Origin: Trema orientale
Taxonomy: Eukaryota; Streptophyta; Magnoliopsida; Rosales; Cannabaceae
Direction of reading: 5' to 3'
Assembly (NCBI GenBank): GCA_002914845.1
Contig: JXTC01000122.1
Span: 1-64,000, forward strand
DNA length: 64,000 nucleotides
A program made the position numbers and the translations under genes. The notes beneath the pieces are model-generated. The model saw only the letters and a program-made list of their open reading frames with translations. It made no database searches and had not been told where the DNA came from. Below, one piece after another: positions 32,800 to 43,441 of this stretch (position 1 is the stretch's first letter; each line of letters starts with the position of its first letter).

Positions 32800-34140
32800 T
32801 TTTGAAAATTTTAGGAACTATTCAGAAAAATACTAATTTAAAAATATTTATAAAAATATCACTTTTTACTAATTGATCAAGTTACTTGAGATAATTGATC
32901 AAGTTACTTGAGATAATTGGTCAAGTTATTTGGTAATCAAACTAGTTAATTCTTGATTACTCGAAGGTGACATTTGGTTTTGAATTTTGATGGAATGAAA
33001 TGAAATAAAAATAGAAATAGAAATACAATGGAATTGAAATGGAATGAGTAACTGAATTCAATTCCTATGTTTGGTTTAGTATTAGAATTAACGTCAAAAT
33101 CATAATTACTATATTTGGTCAATAATTAGAATGGGATGGAATGGAATAAACACTATTTTAACAAAAATATCCCTAACTTTTAATCTTGAATTTTTGTTTA
33201 TAATATATTAAGAAATTAATTAAAAGTCTATTATTTTATATAAATAAGGGCAATTATTCTATTGGAAGAAAAATGTTAATTACCAAACTAGAAATTGTGA
33301 TCTCACTCTTTTTTTCTCCAAATTCATGTTGATTATTATTTTAGCGAATTTAAATAAATTTCATATATAATATAGTGGCATAAACAATATTCATCAAAGA
33401 ATACTTCTACGTTTTAGGCTTATTTCGTGATTTAATCGAATAAAAATTGAGTTGCGAATTTGATTATTGGGACCGAAATGTAAGATCTATAAATAATATA
33501 CATATTCATATTATCATCTTTTCAAGTCTTATGAAAATATTAAAATAAAATTAGGTTTGATATTTAGATATTTTAAAGGATAATTTTGGGAATAAAATAT
33601 TTTATTAAATTTTACACTTGAATAGAATAGGTATTCCACTTGTCTTCTTTAAGAATAACGATTCACCCAATTTGGTGAAATAGGAATAACTATTCCAATG
33701 TTATTTTGTTCAACTAAACAAAGGAATAAAATTCTATTGGAATTGCTATTTCATTTCAATGGTCATTCCATCGAACCAAATAGTACCCAAGTAACTTGAT
33801 TGATTACTTTGAGTACTTTAAAAAAAGAACAATTTCCAAAAAATGGTATGTTTCGAAATATTATTAAAATATGGTATTTTTATAAATAAATATGGGATTC
33901 TCAAAAATTTTAGCCCATCCAANGATAAGATATTTAAGATAGCTAGTCGAGTTACCTGAGGTAACTTGATCAGTTACTTCAAGTAACTAGATTAGTTATT
34001 CTAAGTAACCTAACTAGTTACCTCGATTACCATTGAAAAATACTAATTTTAAAGAAAAATAATTTTTTTAAAAATATTTTTTAAAGCTGTTTTTTTCTTA
34101 TAAAACTTTTATAAAGTGGTATTTTTCTAAATCGATCCAG
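32800..34140. repeat. CTCAAGTAAC-type repeat split by a MITE
   Basis: Repetitive blocks of GATCAAGTTACTTGAG and its complement occur at 32860-32966 and 33789-34030. They look like one repeat array split by the MITE-like insertion at 32967-33788. One ambiguous base (N) is present at 33923. Confidence 0.55.
32967..33788. mobile_element. MITE-like element (GGAATGGAATTC-rich)
   Basis: The left end is GTGACATTTGGTTTTGAA and the right end inverted is GGGTACTATTTGGTTCGATG. The 3-bp flanks are AAG on both sides (32964-32966 and 33789-33791). The arms are full of GGAATGGAAT / ATTCCATTCC motifs, as in the elements at 43200-45325 and 45344-46841. These three look like one family, possibly PIF/Harbinger-derived. 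Confidence 0.6.
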
Positions 34141-34782
34141 GATTTTTCAAAAAAATCAATCCATTTGGGATTTTTCAATTTTTGGTACTTTGGCTTGGAT
34201 TTTTGTAAGAAGTTCTTATAAAAAGCCTCTAATCTTGGGTTGAGCTTGAAAAATGACCGGTTTTCAACAGCAATAAACAATGGCCAAATTTATTAAAATA
34301 CTTGTAAAAATAACCGAGTTAATCAGAAAATGAAAAAATATATCAGTTTTTGAATTTACATATATATATATATGTATATATTTCCAATTTTTATATCAGT
34401 TTATCAGTTGAAAAAAAAATATTGACAAACTTGATATAAAATTATTGATGTACCAACACACAATAACTGATACACTAATGTGATATTGATATACTAGTAA
34501 ACAAAAATTGATACGTTGACGTACTAATACACACTGATTTATTAATAAAAGTGATTTACTATAAAAGAGCTAATTTGCAAGAAATGATTAAAAAAAGGAC
34601 ATTTATTGAATTGATCAAAGAAACAGCTGTTTGTTAAATCAAGGTGAAGAAAAAGGGACAATTGGTTATAAATATTCTTCCTTTTTTAAACAATGGGCAG
34701 AATTCTATGTTAGGGTAAAGGATAGGAGAGTGGGACTAACTTGGTCCAAAATGTTCTCTTCATGAATTTCTTTTAAAATAAA
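34141..34782. other. AT-rich intergenic sequence, no gene seen
   Basis: Simple TA-rich sequence with a short (TA)n tract near 34362-34380 and repeated TATCAGTTT / TGATACACTAATG-like words. No gene, RNA or clear element boundary. Confidence 0.5.
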
Positions 34783-35730
34783 ATGATACGTCTCAAAAAC
34801 GCAAGTAAAAAGCTTCCTGAGCATAAAGAAAAACATTACTCATATATAACTAATATACATGCTCGGGTGGTGAATTGGAAGAAAGGTTGGCATACAAAAG
34901 GGAAAATGTTTCGGCTCAAAGTCAAGGACTCAATGGATCAAGGAAGTGGAGTCATTAAAACCTGCAGAAGACTCAGTTGGAAAATCAACTAGAGAGAAGA
35001 ACAGCAAAAAGTTCAGATAGAATCTATGAATAAAGAATTAGCAAGAGATCATAGTTGAAAAGAAATGGTGGAAGATCGAAAGGGCCAATCTTTGCTTCAT
35101 GAGAAAGATGATCCCGTCAACGAGATTGATCCGTTGAGATTGGAAAAGGAGAACCAGCAGGCTACTATGGCCCTAACAGAGGAAATTGAGAATGTGGAAC
35201 AGAAGTTGCAATCCTTTGTAAGAACAAGAGGAAACTGTTGGAGCTGAAAACTGAACAAGAGAACACTCCAAAAGTCAAACCAAAACAGAAAATCAATAAC
35301 AAGTTTAAAGGAGAGATGGCAGATCAGATTCCGGACGTTAGCATCGAAAAGTCATTCAAGGAACTAGTTTTTGAAAGAAACCATGCAAAACCCACAAATT
35401 GTAGCAAGGAAGATGAAAGATTTGGCAGGGAAGTTCCTGTTTATCTTTTGAAAATAAGCTTCTAGTCAGAGAATATTGGTTGCAGAACAATAAAACATTG
35501 AGAACAGTAAAAACTACGAGAAGATGAAAGAGAAGAATGAAAGAAAATAAAGCATTGGAAGAAAAGGTTGTACATTATGAAACAGAGCTAAGGAACTTGA
35601 GGGAATTATCAAAATCAGTGATAATTTGGACTCCATTGTTAGTGAGTCCGAAGAAGAAATTGGCAACTTTTTGGTCCATATTTCCAGTATCCAATTGGTT
35701 TATAAGCATCTGTGATATGCTTAACATATA
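34783..35730 (+). pseudogene. decayed coiled-coil protein gene, unrecognised
   Basis: Three overlapping broken frames carry a continuous Lys/Glu/Gln-rich, heptad-like sequence: MVEDRKGQSLLHEKDDPVNEIDPL, EENQQATMALTEEIENVEQKLQSF, MADQIPDVSIEKSFKELVFERN, then KALEEKVVHYETELRNLRELSK. After a frameshift comes SDNLDSIVSESEEEIGNFL. Base composition is clearly less AT-biased than the flanks. At least three frameshifts or stops are needed to connect the pieces, so this is not a working gene. The family could be any of the plant long coiled-coil proteins; I do not recognise it. Confidence 0.5.
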
Positions 35731-37223
35731 GTTTGCATGAACTAAGACTCTCTAAGAACAAATCTAGTAAGACTCTCTAAGAACAAATCTAGTATAGGGC
35801 CAACCTGATATTCCTAGCATTAGTGTCACAATTACAGAAGGAACGAGTCACAAAACAGACAAACAATTAACCTCAAACTGCTATGACTGCTGCTGCTGAG
35901 CGGTTTGTTGGGCCTGTCTCCGTGTCGGTCAGATCCGTCGAGGCTGCTGAGCCCGTGAGGCCTCAACTTGCCTTTCCCGCCTCCGCCTTTCCTCCTCTAC
36001 CTCCCTCTGCCTTTGATCTTCAGCTGCGTGCAGCGATTCCACGTGTGTTCCGTAATAAGTGATATCAATATCTTTTCTCAGCTCACACACGGAACACGAA
36101 AACACCATACTACAGAAAAGCAAATCACATGTTATATGTTTTGTTGGGTTTAATATGTTACTTTGTAGCAGATTGTCCACCCCAATATATTTCAATATAT
36201 GCACTTAGGTGCAGATTAAAGTGAAGAGATGTATAGTCAAAGGTCTATATACAGAGAGATGTGATTGAGCAGGGTAGCCTCTTTTCCTTTTTCAAACACT
36301 CTTCTAGAACCATCCCCTCAATCCCATGTGACAAATTACCTGACTTTCACTTTCATATGAGAAAAAAGGCTCAGAAATATGAGACAGTCAATTAAAGAGA
36401 AAACTACAGATGAAACAAAAAGGCACTAGTTGATTGTTTTACTTACTGACACGAATGCAGGCTAAGCTCAAAAGTAGAATCCTGATACTAATAAGTTATA
36501 AGACTAAACTTGTTTGGCGAGTTTCATTTTTGAGAAGTGATGAACCTTTACTAGTTGGACTAAGTTTATAGAATGAATTAAAATGAGTGAACATATAGTA
36601 TCTAACTAGAAGACAAGAGAAGGGGGGGAAAAAAGTGCTCAAGTCTTTTAATAACAGATTTAGCATAACCAACTGACAGAACAAATAAGACCACAAATAT
36701 ACATTTAGAACAGAAATTCATTCTGTGCCAGACAAGAAAAGCTAGATAAATCTATAGGCTAGGCAGATTAGAAAGTAGGAAACTTTGAAAATATGCTAAA
36801 ACCAGATATTATTGATCCATAGAAGAATGCATACCACTAACAACCAATGGCAAGTGGGATTAATTCAGTTAAAAAGTACTCATAACCCACTATTCAATCA
36901 ATAGTAATTAGCTGGGAATAAATAGAACATGGGTACAATCAAACAAACTATACTAACATTTACAACTAGTTCAAATCTGAAAATAGATACAAACAAACAC
37001 ATCATTGCAAGTGCAAACCCACATAAACGAAGTATACATCAACCCATTATACATAACACAAAAACAGAGAAATTCAGAATGAAAACCAAAAAACTTTAAC
37101 CAGTTACAGATCAACACATCCAAACAACCGCTGAGAATGAACCAGTGTATTCCATTTTGAGAAGAATCCCAACCCTAATCTCGATAAATGATTTCCTCCT
37201 TAATCAATCAAAGTAGTCTCCTT

Positions 37224-37342
37224 AATCAATCAAGGGTTTCTACTGTATATATAAGTTGGTAATTAAATTGGATCCAGGATGATAATCAATCAAAGTTTCT
37301 ACTGTATATATAAGTTGATAATTAAAATAGACCCAAGATGAT
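37224..37342. repeat. tandem duplication of about 60 bp in the intron of the 35.9-38.3 kb gene
   Basis: Two copies of a unit containing AATCAATCAA and TTTCTACTGTATATATAAG (from about 37224 and 37283), adjacent to the 5' splice site at 37350-37346. Confidence 0.75.
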
Positions 37343-37639
37343 TTTGTTACCTCTTTCTGGTAAACTCATAGTTCTCAGTCAACTGATGGTATCTCCGACT
37401 GATGGTATCTCCAAAGGTATTCGTCTAAGACGGGAAAGAGATGAACGCTTGCCTGAAGCTCTTGTCTCACTAGCGGAGGGTTTAGTGGCAGAAGCCCGCG
37501 GCTCGTCTGAGTCGGCATTCCCAAGTGATCGACCCTCTCAACCCAAGATTGAAAGGGCTGATTGGGGCCGTTTCCATCGCCACCGCGGCTGGGGACCCTT
37601 GGCCCAGTACCCGTGGTGGTGCTGGTGAAGCCGGGGCCG

Positions 37640-37960
37640 AAAGTGTTGACGGTGTTAGTGGCGCCGGTGGTGGTGGTGGCGTTGATGCCGAGACCCGAAG
37701 TGCTGGCGGTGTTAATGGGGCCAGCGGTGGTGTTGTTGTTGATGCTGGGACCAGAGGTGCTGGCGTTGTTAATGGCGCCAGCGATGGTAGTAGTGGTGGT
37801 GTTGATGCCGGGACCGGAAGTGCTGGCCTTGTTAATGGCGCCGGCGGTGGTAGTAGTGGTGGTGTAGTTGATGCCGGGACCGGAGGTGCTGGTGGTGTTA
37901 TTGGCGCCGGTGGTGGTGGTTATGCCGGGACCGGAAGTACTGGTGCTGTTGATGGCGGGT
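37640..37960 (-). repeat. coding minisatellite, units of about 60 bp
   Basis: Five or so degenerate units each contain a core like GGTGTTGATGCCGGGACCGG (plus strand) and encode the Thr/Ser/Gly repeat on the minus strand. The unit length is a multiple of three, so copy number can vary without breaking the frame. Units are diverged at scattered sites. Confidence 0.85.
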
Positions 37961-38034
37961 TTGGTGGTGGTGTTTTGAGGATAGACAAAGTTCAAGAAGG
38001 CGTTGATGTCAAAGAAACCTCCGTCGCCGGTGTT

Positions 38035-38150
38035 TAGGAACCTCCGTCGCCGGTGTCTAAGAAACCTCCGTCACCGGTGTTTAAGAAACCTCCGCCGCCG
38101 GTGTCTAAGAAACCTCCGCCGCCGGTGCCTGAGAAACCTCCGTCGCCGGT
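38035..38150 (-). repeat. coding minisatellite, 24-bp units
   Basis: About five units of the type CCTCCGTCGCCGGTGTCTAA (+GAAA on the plus strand) encode GGFLDTGD-like octapeptides on the minus strand. One unit is 1 bp short, which causes the frameshift noted for the gene. Confidence 0.9.
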
Positions 38151-38758
38151 AAAATTTAAGGTCGCATCGCCGCCTTCTGTTTCCATTGGAGTTGTCCGAG
38201 CAGCCATTTCCCGTTCTACCGAAGCAATTAGGGCGTCGAGTTGGGTCTGATCAGTGTGTGAGAATTCATCCGAAAAATCCGGGTACACACCCCCGCGGTA
38301 TCAAGGCCAGGGAGTATTTTTACGCGTAGAATGAGAAAGGATAGTCTCACCCTCACGGTAACGCTTGTCACCAACTAATATGTTGACACGTGAAAGCGTA
38401 GGGAAAAAGCAGGCGCGGACTTTAGGAAACCCTCTTCCCTTTCTACAACCGTTTCAGTTAGATTTTTGATGTGGGCCTATCATCACCGCCTTTTCACAAC
38501 GATTTCTTTGTTTTTTCTCTAATGATGATTGACTAGAGTCTCTTCCGTAAGCATACCTGATTTTTTTTTAATTTTTTTTTTTTGTCTAATGATGACTGAC
38601 TAGAGTCTCTTCGTATTCAATAACTTTAATAATACATAAAAGACACGTGCATAATTCTATTGTCTTTTTGGTTCAGGTTACCACAAAAATTATACACATT
38701 ATAACAGTATAACACTATGTTTCCTCGTGCATTTTCAACTTGGATTAATTGTTACCAA

Positions 38759-39471
38759 TAGGGGTGTTCAAAAAAACCGTCAAATCGTAGAAACCGCCCA
38801 ATCCAATCCAAATCTCTCAATCTGTGCAGTTTTTTTTTTTAAATGACCGATTACGGATTAGAAAATATAAAAACTGACTTGGCCGGTTTGGTTTTCGGTT
38901 TTAGAAAAATTCGGTCGGATTCAAACCGAACCGGTCAATAAGTTTGTATATGTATTTTTTTTTAAATGTATATTAATAGTTAAAAATTTAAACTCATTCA
39001 TTCTAATTGAATAATGATTACTCTTAGCTCATTTAAGACTATGTTACTTAAGACTCTTATGATATTTTAGACTTTAAGTCTTGTTGTTGTGATATGTTTA
39101 AGATTAAAGACTTTAAGTTTACTATTCAATTTTGATTAAGTTGTAAGTTGTAACTAAAATTTAAGTTTACTATGACTTTCGATTTGGTTATAGCTTTTAA
39201 CTATGTTATGGTTTCGTTTTATATTTGGACTTTATATTTTAGATGAAATATGATTTTGATATGAGCTTAGTTGATATTATATTAATTCAAATTTTGTAAG
39301 TTTTCAAACCGCGGAAACCGCCCAAACCGGCCGCAAAAATGTAGGTGCGGTTTGGCCGGTTTGAATCCACAAACTCAAACCGCACGGATTGATAAATCGG
39401 CCAAACCGCACATTCGGATTGGTTTCTGGATTGACGATTTAGACCGTCCAAACCGGCCATGAACACCCCTA
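38759..39471. mobile_element. non-autonomous hAT-type element (713 bp)
   Basis: Starts TAGGGGTGTTCA and ends TGAACACCCCTA, a perfect 12-bp terminal inverted repeat. Flanked by a perfect 8-bp duplication GTTACCAA (38751-38758 and 39472-39479). Subterminal CCGGTTTGG / CCAAACCGG motifs lie in opposite orientations around an AT-rich core. Same family as 497-1009. No transposase is encoded. Confidence 0.95.
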
Positions 39472-39479
39472 GTTACCAA

Positions 39480-40589
39480 TGATCATTTTCTCATAAATCG
39501 TTTATTTTTCAACCAAAAAAATAATATACAAAGTGTATATAATTGAATATCATTTGATTTTGGGATATATTGACTCATTTTCAATAAAAATTTAATATTT
39601 TGTAACAAAATAGTTATGATTACAATAATTCTATAAACTTTTGTAGTTTATTGTGCAAGTTAAAAATTTGAAATATTATTCTCGATTATAGTTTTCAAAC
39701 TGTGTGTTTTGTCAATGACTCATTTTTATTAAAAAATTAACAATTCATGATAAAAAAGTCATTATTAGTAGCAATTGAATAGTTTAGAATAATTTATTAT
39801 GTAAGTTCAAAATTCAAGATATTAAGTAATACAATAGGTATATTTTAAGGACTATTAATATAATTAGTCCTTTTTGTTTTGATAAACATAAAACGATTTA
39901 GGTGTACATGCCACCTTTGCATTGTCATTCATTGAAGAACCTTCTAAGGTGGACCAAAACCTGCATATTTAAGGCCTAAAAGACCATCCAATACTCAAAT
40001 TCGTGACCACAAATTCATTCACAATAAATCTTATCGATAGGTCACTTATTTTATGGTGAATCCTTAGTCTTATTTTGTCGTCGTTCTAATTCACCAAAGC
40101 TGAGTAGTTAACGCTCACATTGGACTTCTATTGTCTATCTTTTTTTTTTTCGAAAACAAAATTAGCAATATCATAAACAAATTAGCTCTAGTTTTATTTT
40201 CAATAATAAAATATTTAATCTCTCATCTAGTTTATAGTTATTTGTTATTGTTAAAAAACTGAAGTTTAACTTCGACCAACTTCTCTTGATTATGAAGCCC
40301 TCATTCTTTTATTTGTAGTTTTTAGGTCGTTATTCTTAGATTTTTATTTCATGTTATTCCCTTTTAATCTAGTCTGTACAAAACTGTCGTTAATTAGCAC
40401 TTGCACAAAACATGCTCATCTCAGCAATAGTAGAATTGGAAGCAAAGGAAATTTATTATTTAAAAAAAAGTTGAGTTATCATTTTCATACAAAACGGAAG
40501 TCAGAAATTGGAAAAATTTATGTATTTCTAAATATGGATTTACTTTGGTCCAAGTATTTAACTTTTTCATGAATAAACTGCATGTCCAT
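39480..40589. other. AT-rich intergenic sequence, no gene seen
   Basis: No open frame with a recognisable domain, RNA gene or clear repeat boundary. The 73-codon frame at 40351 has no family signature. Confidence 0.5.
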
Positions 40590-40803
40590 GAGCCAAGCAA
40601 AATACAAGCACAAACACACACTTTACTCGATTGGCAACAAGACTGTTGTTCTCCTAGGGTAAAGGAGAAATAAATATTTTTTCATATAATACTCGATCAA
40701 AAGACCAAATGTATTGCCAGGCCAAAGGTTAACAATAAATAAAGATTCTACTAAAGGATATTTTCATTGGAAGTCAAAATCATTACAGTTGCATATTTCC
40801 TCC
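40590..40803 (-). repeat. 3' flank of F-box copy 4, homologous to that of copy 3
   Basis: This aligns with 30080-30285 and marks the downstream part of the duplicated unit. Shared landmarks include CACAAACACACA, GATTGGCAACAAGACTGTT and CAGTTGCATATTTCCTC. Confidence 0.85.
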
Positions 40804-42004
40804 CTAGACTGAAACTAGACTCTTCAAACATAAACTAGCACTAGTCAAACCTGGATAAAGTGCCCCAGGAAGGGGAACATTCCTAAGCTTTTGGGTATAA
40901 AGGTTGTATGATACAATCCGTCCATCTCTAGTTTCCAATAAAAGCTCGTCATCCTTCCAAAATGCCAGGGGAAAATAAATGCAGAATAGTGGCCCAGTCG
41001 TGAGATGCTTCCTCCAATAAGTAGAACCTTTAACACCAGCAGAGTCGTCAACCATCACCCACATTTCGAAGGTCGATGAAGAACATGAGCATTTAAGGGC
41101 TAAGAATAAGATAAGCGATTCATTCCACACTTCAAGTCGCTTACTTTTCCTAATGAGCTCATCGGGTAATGGTATGCCATGAAATTTCTCTTCAGACATA
41201 TCGAAACAAAGAATCGAATCCACAAGCGACGTGCCATTCCACCAATAATAAGCACCTTTGAGGTACACACCCTTGGAGTCAGGGCAACAGGAATTACATT
41301 CTACAGAAATCTTGATCAATCTAACAGAATCACGAGTTCCCATAGTGCACACCAAGGCCACAGGGAACCTAAAATCATCGGAACCAAAAATTATAACATG
41401 CTTATACACATTAGCTTTGGGATCATAGCCAAATCCACATCCTGCAAAGAGACTAACGTGAGATCCTAGTGGCACATAAAAGTCATGGGGAAGGTGCTTC
41501 GTCCGAAGAAGCTTAAACTCTCTGAGTATTGGGTCGTTCCTTACCGCGGTAAAACATGTGAATGATGCCATTACAGTGAGAGACCGGAAGACGGGTTGGA
41601 AAATACACAGTTTGCGGAATAGGTGGTAAACGGACTTCTTCTACAGAACAAGAAAGTTGGTGGCTGTTGCCACCATCCTCGCGGGTAGTGAAGTGATGAG
41701 TGAGAGTTCAAGTTTGGAGAGATCGTTCCCAAGTTTGCTGTACAATGGATAAGGACTTAAGACCTCTTCCAATGATAGTTCCTGGCGCACCCACTTCAAA
41801 AAGACGGTTCTTGAGGATGACTTTGATGATGACCAAGGCTTGCTATTCTCGACAGTGACGCGAAGAAGGTGCTTGTTCACGAATGAGGGGTTGCAGTTTT
41901 TTAGAGTGTCAGCGGTCGCTCTCAATAGAATTTCCTCCACCACCTCTTCTGGTTGCGGGCAACAACTCTATTTTTTTCCGCACCTCCTGCTGCTGCTGCT
42001 GCTT
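40804..42004 (-). pseudogene. F-box/FBA gene copy 4, pseudogene
   Basis: The C-terminal part (41571-40804) keeps the FBA motifs CGFGYDPKANVYKHVIIF, FDMSEEKFHGIPLP, MWVMVDD, FWKDDELLLETRDGRIVSYN and SLVSV. The N-terminal part (41943-41641) keeps EEILLRATADTLKNC and PSFVNKHLLRV. It lacks the intervening RVCKSWFDLIN segment, so the F-box fold is destroyed. At least two frameshifts separate the blocks: one near 41690 in the acidic linker, one near 41560 where HMF runs out of frame. A third probably lies at an A run near 41970. A candidate first exon is at 42339-42313 (MELPSPTTV, donor GTG|GTGAGC). There are no signs of retained function. Confidence 0.9.
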
Positions 42005-42604
42005 CTTCAAATTCGATCACAAGACCAATCTTACTACATTATAGGGCCACAAAAATTGTTGAAATCTCATAGGAGCTAATGTACCTCTTTTATGGCATGA
42101 AAAGGTAAACTATTTCATACCAAATTTAAGCAAAGGCCAGTCTATATTTTGAATTATTCAGTCGGTCATTAAAAATATGAAAAATCTTTGAATATCGTTT
42201 CGTTCATGATGACAATAAATTTAATAATCTAAAGCAAACCCAGTAGTAGTAGTAGTAACTAAGCAAGTTCCAAATTTTAAAGAATAAGCGAGAGGCTCAC
42301 TCACTCGCTCACCACAGTAGTTGGCGATGGGAGCTCCATAGGGAAACGAGGAACAACTTATTTCCGGATTTAATTTAATTTAATTTAATTTTGTAACCTA
42401 AGCTAGGTTTTAAGGCGGAAATTTTGAAATATCCCATCCCAGAGTGCAACATGAACTGTTCATGGGTTGGCTTGGCTTCAAATACCCGTTTTATTTCAAA
42501 GAGACGTATTATTGAAGGAGAAATATAATTTGGTTTGCATTTTGTTTGCTGTTCTTTTGTGTACGTTTCCTTATTTATGCCTATTTCCCCTTTTCGTTTA
42601 TTAA

Positions 42605-42695
42605 TCGTGTCATGTTCGGGTTAAGTGTTATCGTGTCGTATCGTAATCGTGTCGACCTGAACACGACACGATAACACGAATTGTCAGCCCTAATG
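42605..42695. mobile_element. short inverted-repeat element fragment
   Basis: GTGTTATCGTGTCGTATCG and its inverted counterpart CGACACGATAACACGAAT flank a short centre, followed by TGTCAGCCCTAA. The last motif, read inverted (TTAGGGCTGACA), looks like one end of a hAT-type MITE. The opposite end seems to be missing, so this is a fragment. Confidence 0.5.
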
Positions 42696-42869
42696 TAAAC
42701 TAATAATAATTTCAGATTATTACTAATTTGTTGATTTTCTAAGTATGACCCCATTGAGTAAGCAATTTCTAACCATGTAAAATCATGGTGTTGATTTTTA
42801 CTTCTATTTTATTATTTAAGTAATTGGCAATTAATTGAATTCGGTTAGAGTATATATAAGAAATGACTT

Positions 42870-43160
42870 TTTCAGATAAATTTAAAAAATAACCGTTTTT
42901 TTACACACGTTGGATAAATGGCCGATTTTATAATTTTATTTTGATAAATGACTTTTTTTTAGTTGACCTATTTTTTATAGAGTAAATCAATTCTTGAAAA
43001 AGTATATCAGTTTTTCAAGAAATAAATCAATTTAAAAAAAATAGATCAATATATTTTGATATACTAAATATGAAAAATGATCATTTTTCAAATAATTTTT
43101 AAAATTGGGCCTTTTTTTAACAACATTTGAAAAACAGTCATTTTGTAAACTCTGATCCAA
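42870..43160. repeat. dispersed AT-rich repeat family, copy 2
   Basis: Related to 32505-32735 and 60120-60460 (TTGATAAATGAC, ATAGATCAATATA and ATTTTTCAAATAATTTTTAAAA-like blocks), here in inverted orientation relative to at least one other copy. No coding potential. Confidence 0.5.
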
Positions 43161-43441
43161 AATTCAGCAATTTGGCTAAAAAACTCATTGGTTATACCTT
43201 AGCATATTTGGTTCAAATGAATGAACCTTGGAATGGAAATGTGATTCCAAAAGAAAGTACATTCCTTTATTTGGTTGTATTTTTAGCAACGGAATTGTCA
43301 TTCTAATGAAATCACAATTGCATTAAATGGTAGAATTGTTATTCCACTCTATCACAAAAGAATGACAATTCCATTATTACTAAAAATTTAAATACCTAGT
43401 TTTTCCTATTTTGTCTTATCAAAATATCTAAAAGTAAGGAC

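Larger units (their letters stand above)
35929..38288 (-). pseudogene. two-exon gene with Gly-rich and Thr/Ser-rich amino-acid repeats, apparently decayed
   Basis: Exon 1 (38288-37351) starts MYPDFSDEFSHTDQTQLDAL. It then has an 8-residue repeat of GGGFLDTG type (about five copies) and a run of about 20-residue repeats of TSGPGINTTTT...AGAINNAS type. It ends in a more complex region (QSWVERVDHL, ELQASVHLFPVLDEYLWRYHQ). Exon 2 (36109-35929) is charged (LHAAEDQRQREVEEERRRRERQVEASRAQQ) and stops at TGA, with 15 further codons open to a TAG at 35881. Donor AAGAG|GTAAC and acceptor TTCTGTAG|T join in frame. Two lesions interrupt exon 1. One T is missing in a repeat unit near 38034-38043. A 16-bp tandem duplication near 37382-37412 shifts the frame and gives an early stop. 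The family is unknown to me. GC content is far above the neighbours. Confidence 0.6.

Noticed and set aside
37525-38037. 170-codon Gly-rich open frame on the plus strand
   Set aside because: It is the antisense shadow of the minisatellite that encodes the Thr/Ser/Gly repeat on the minus strand. The minus-strand frame has a complex N-terminus, splice sites and non-repetitive ends.
6592-42339. A complete S-locus (S-RNase plus pollen F-box genes)
   Set aside because: I looked for T2 RNase motifs such as the FTIHGLWP-type active site on both strands and saw none. The F-box similarity alone does not establish an S-locus.
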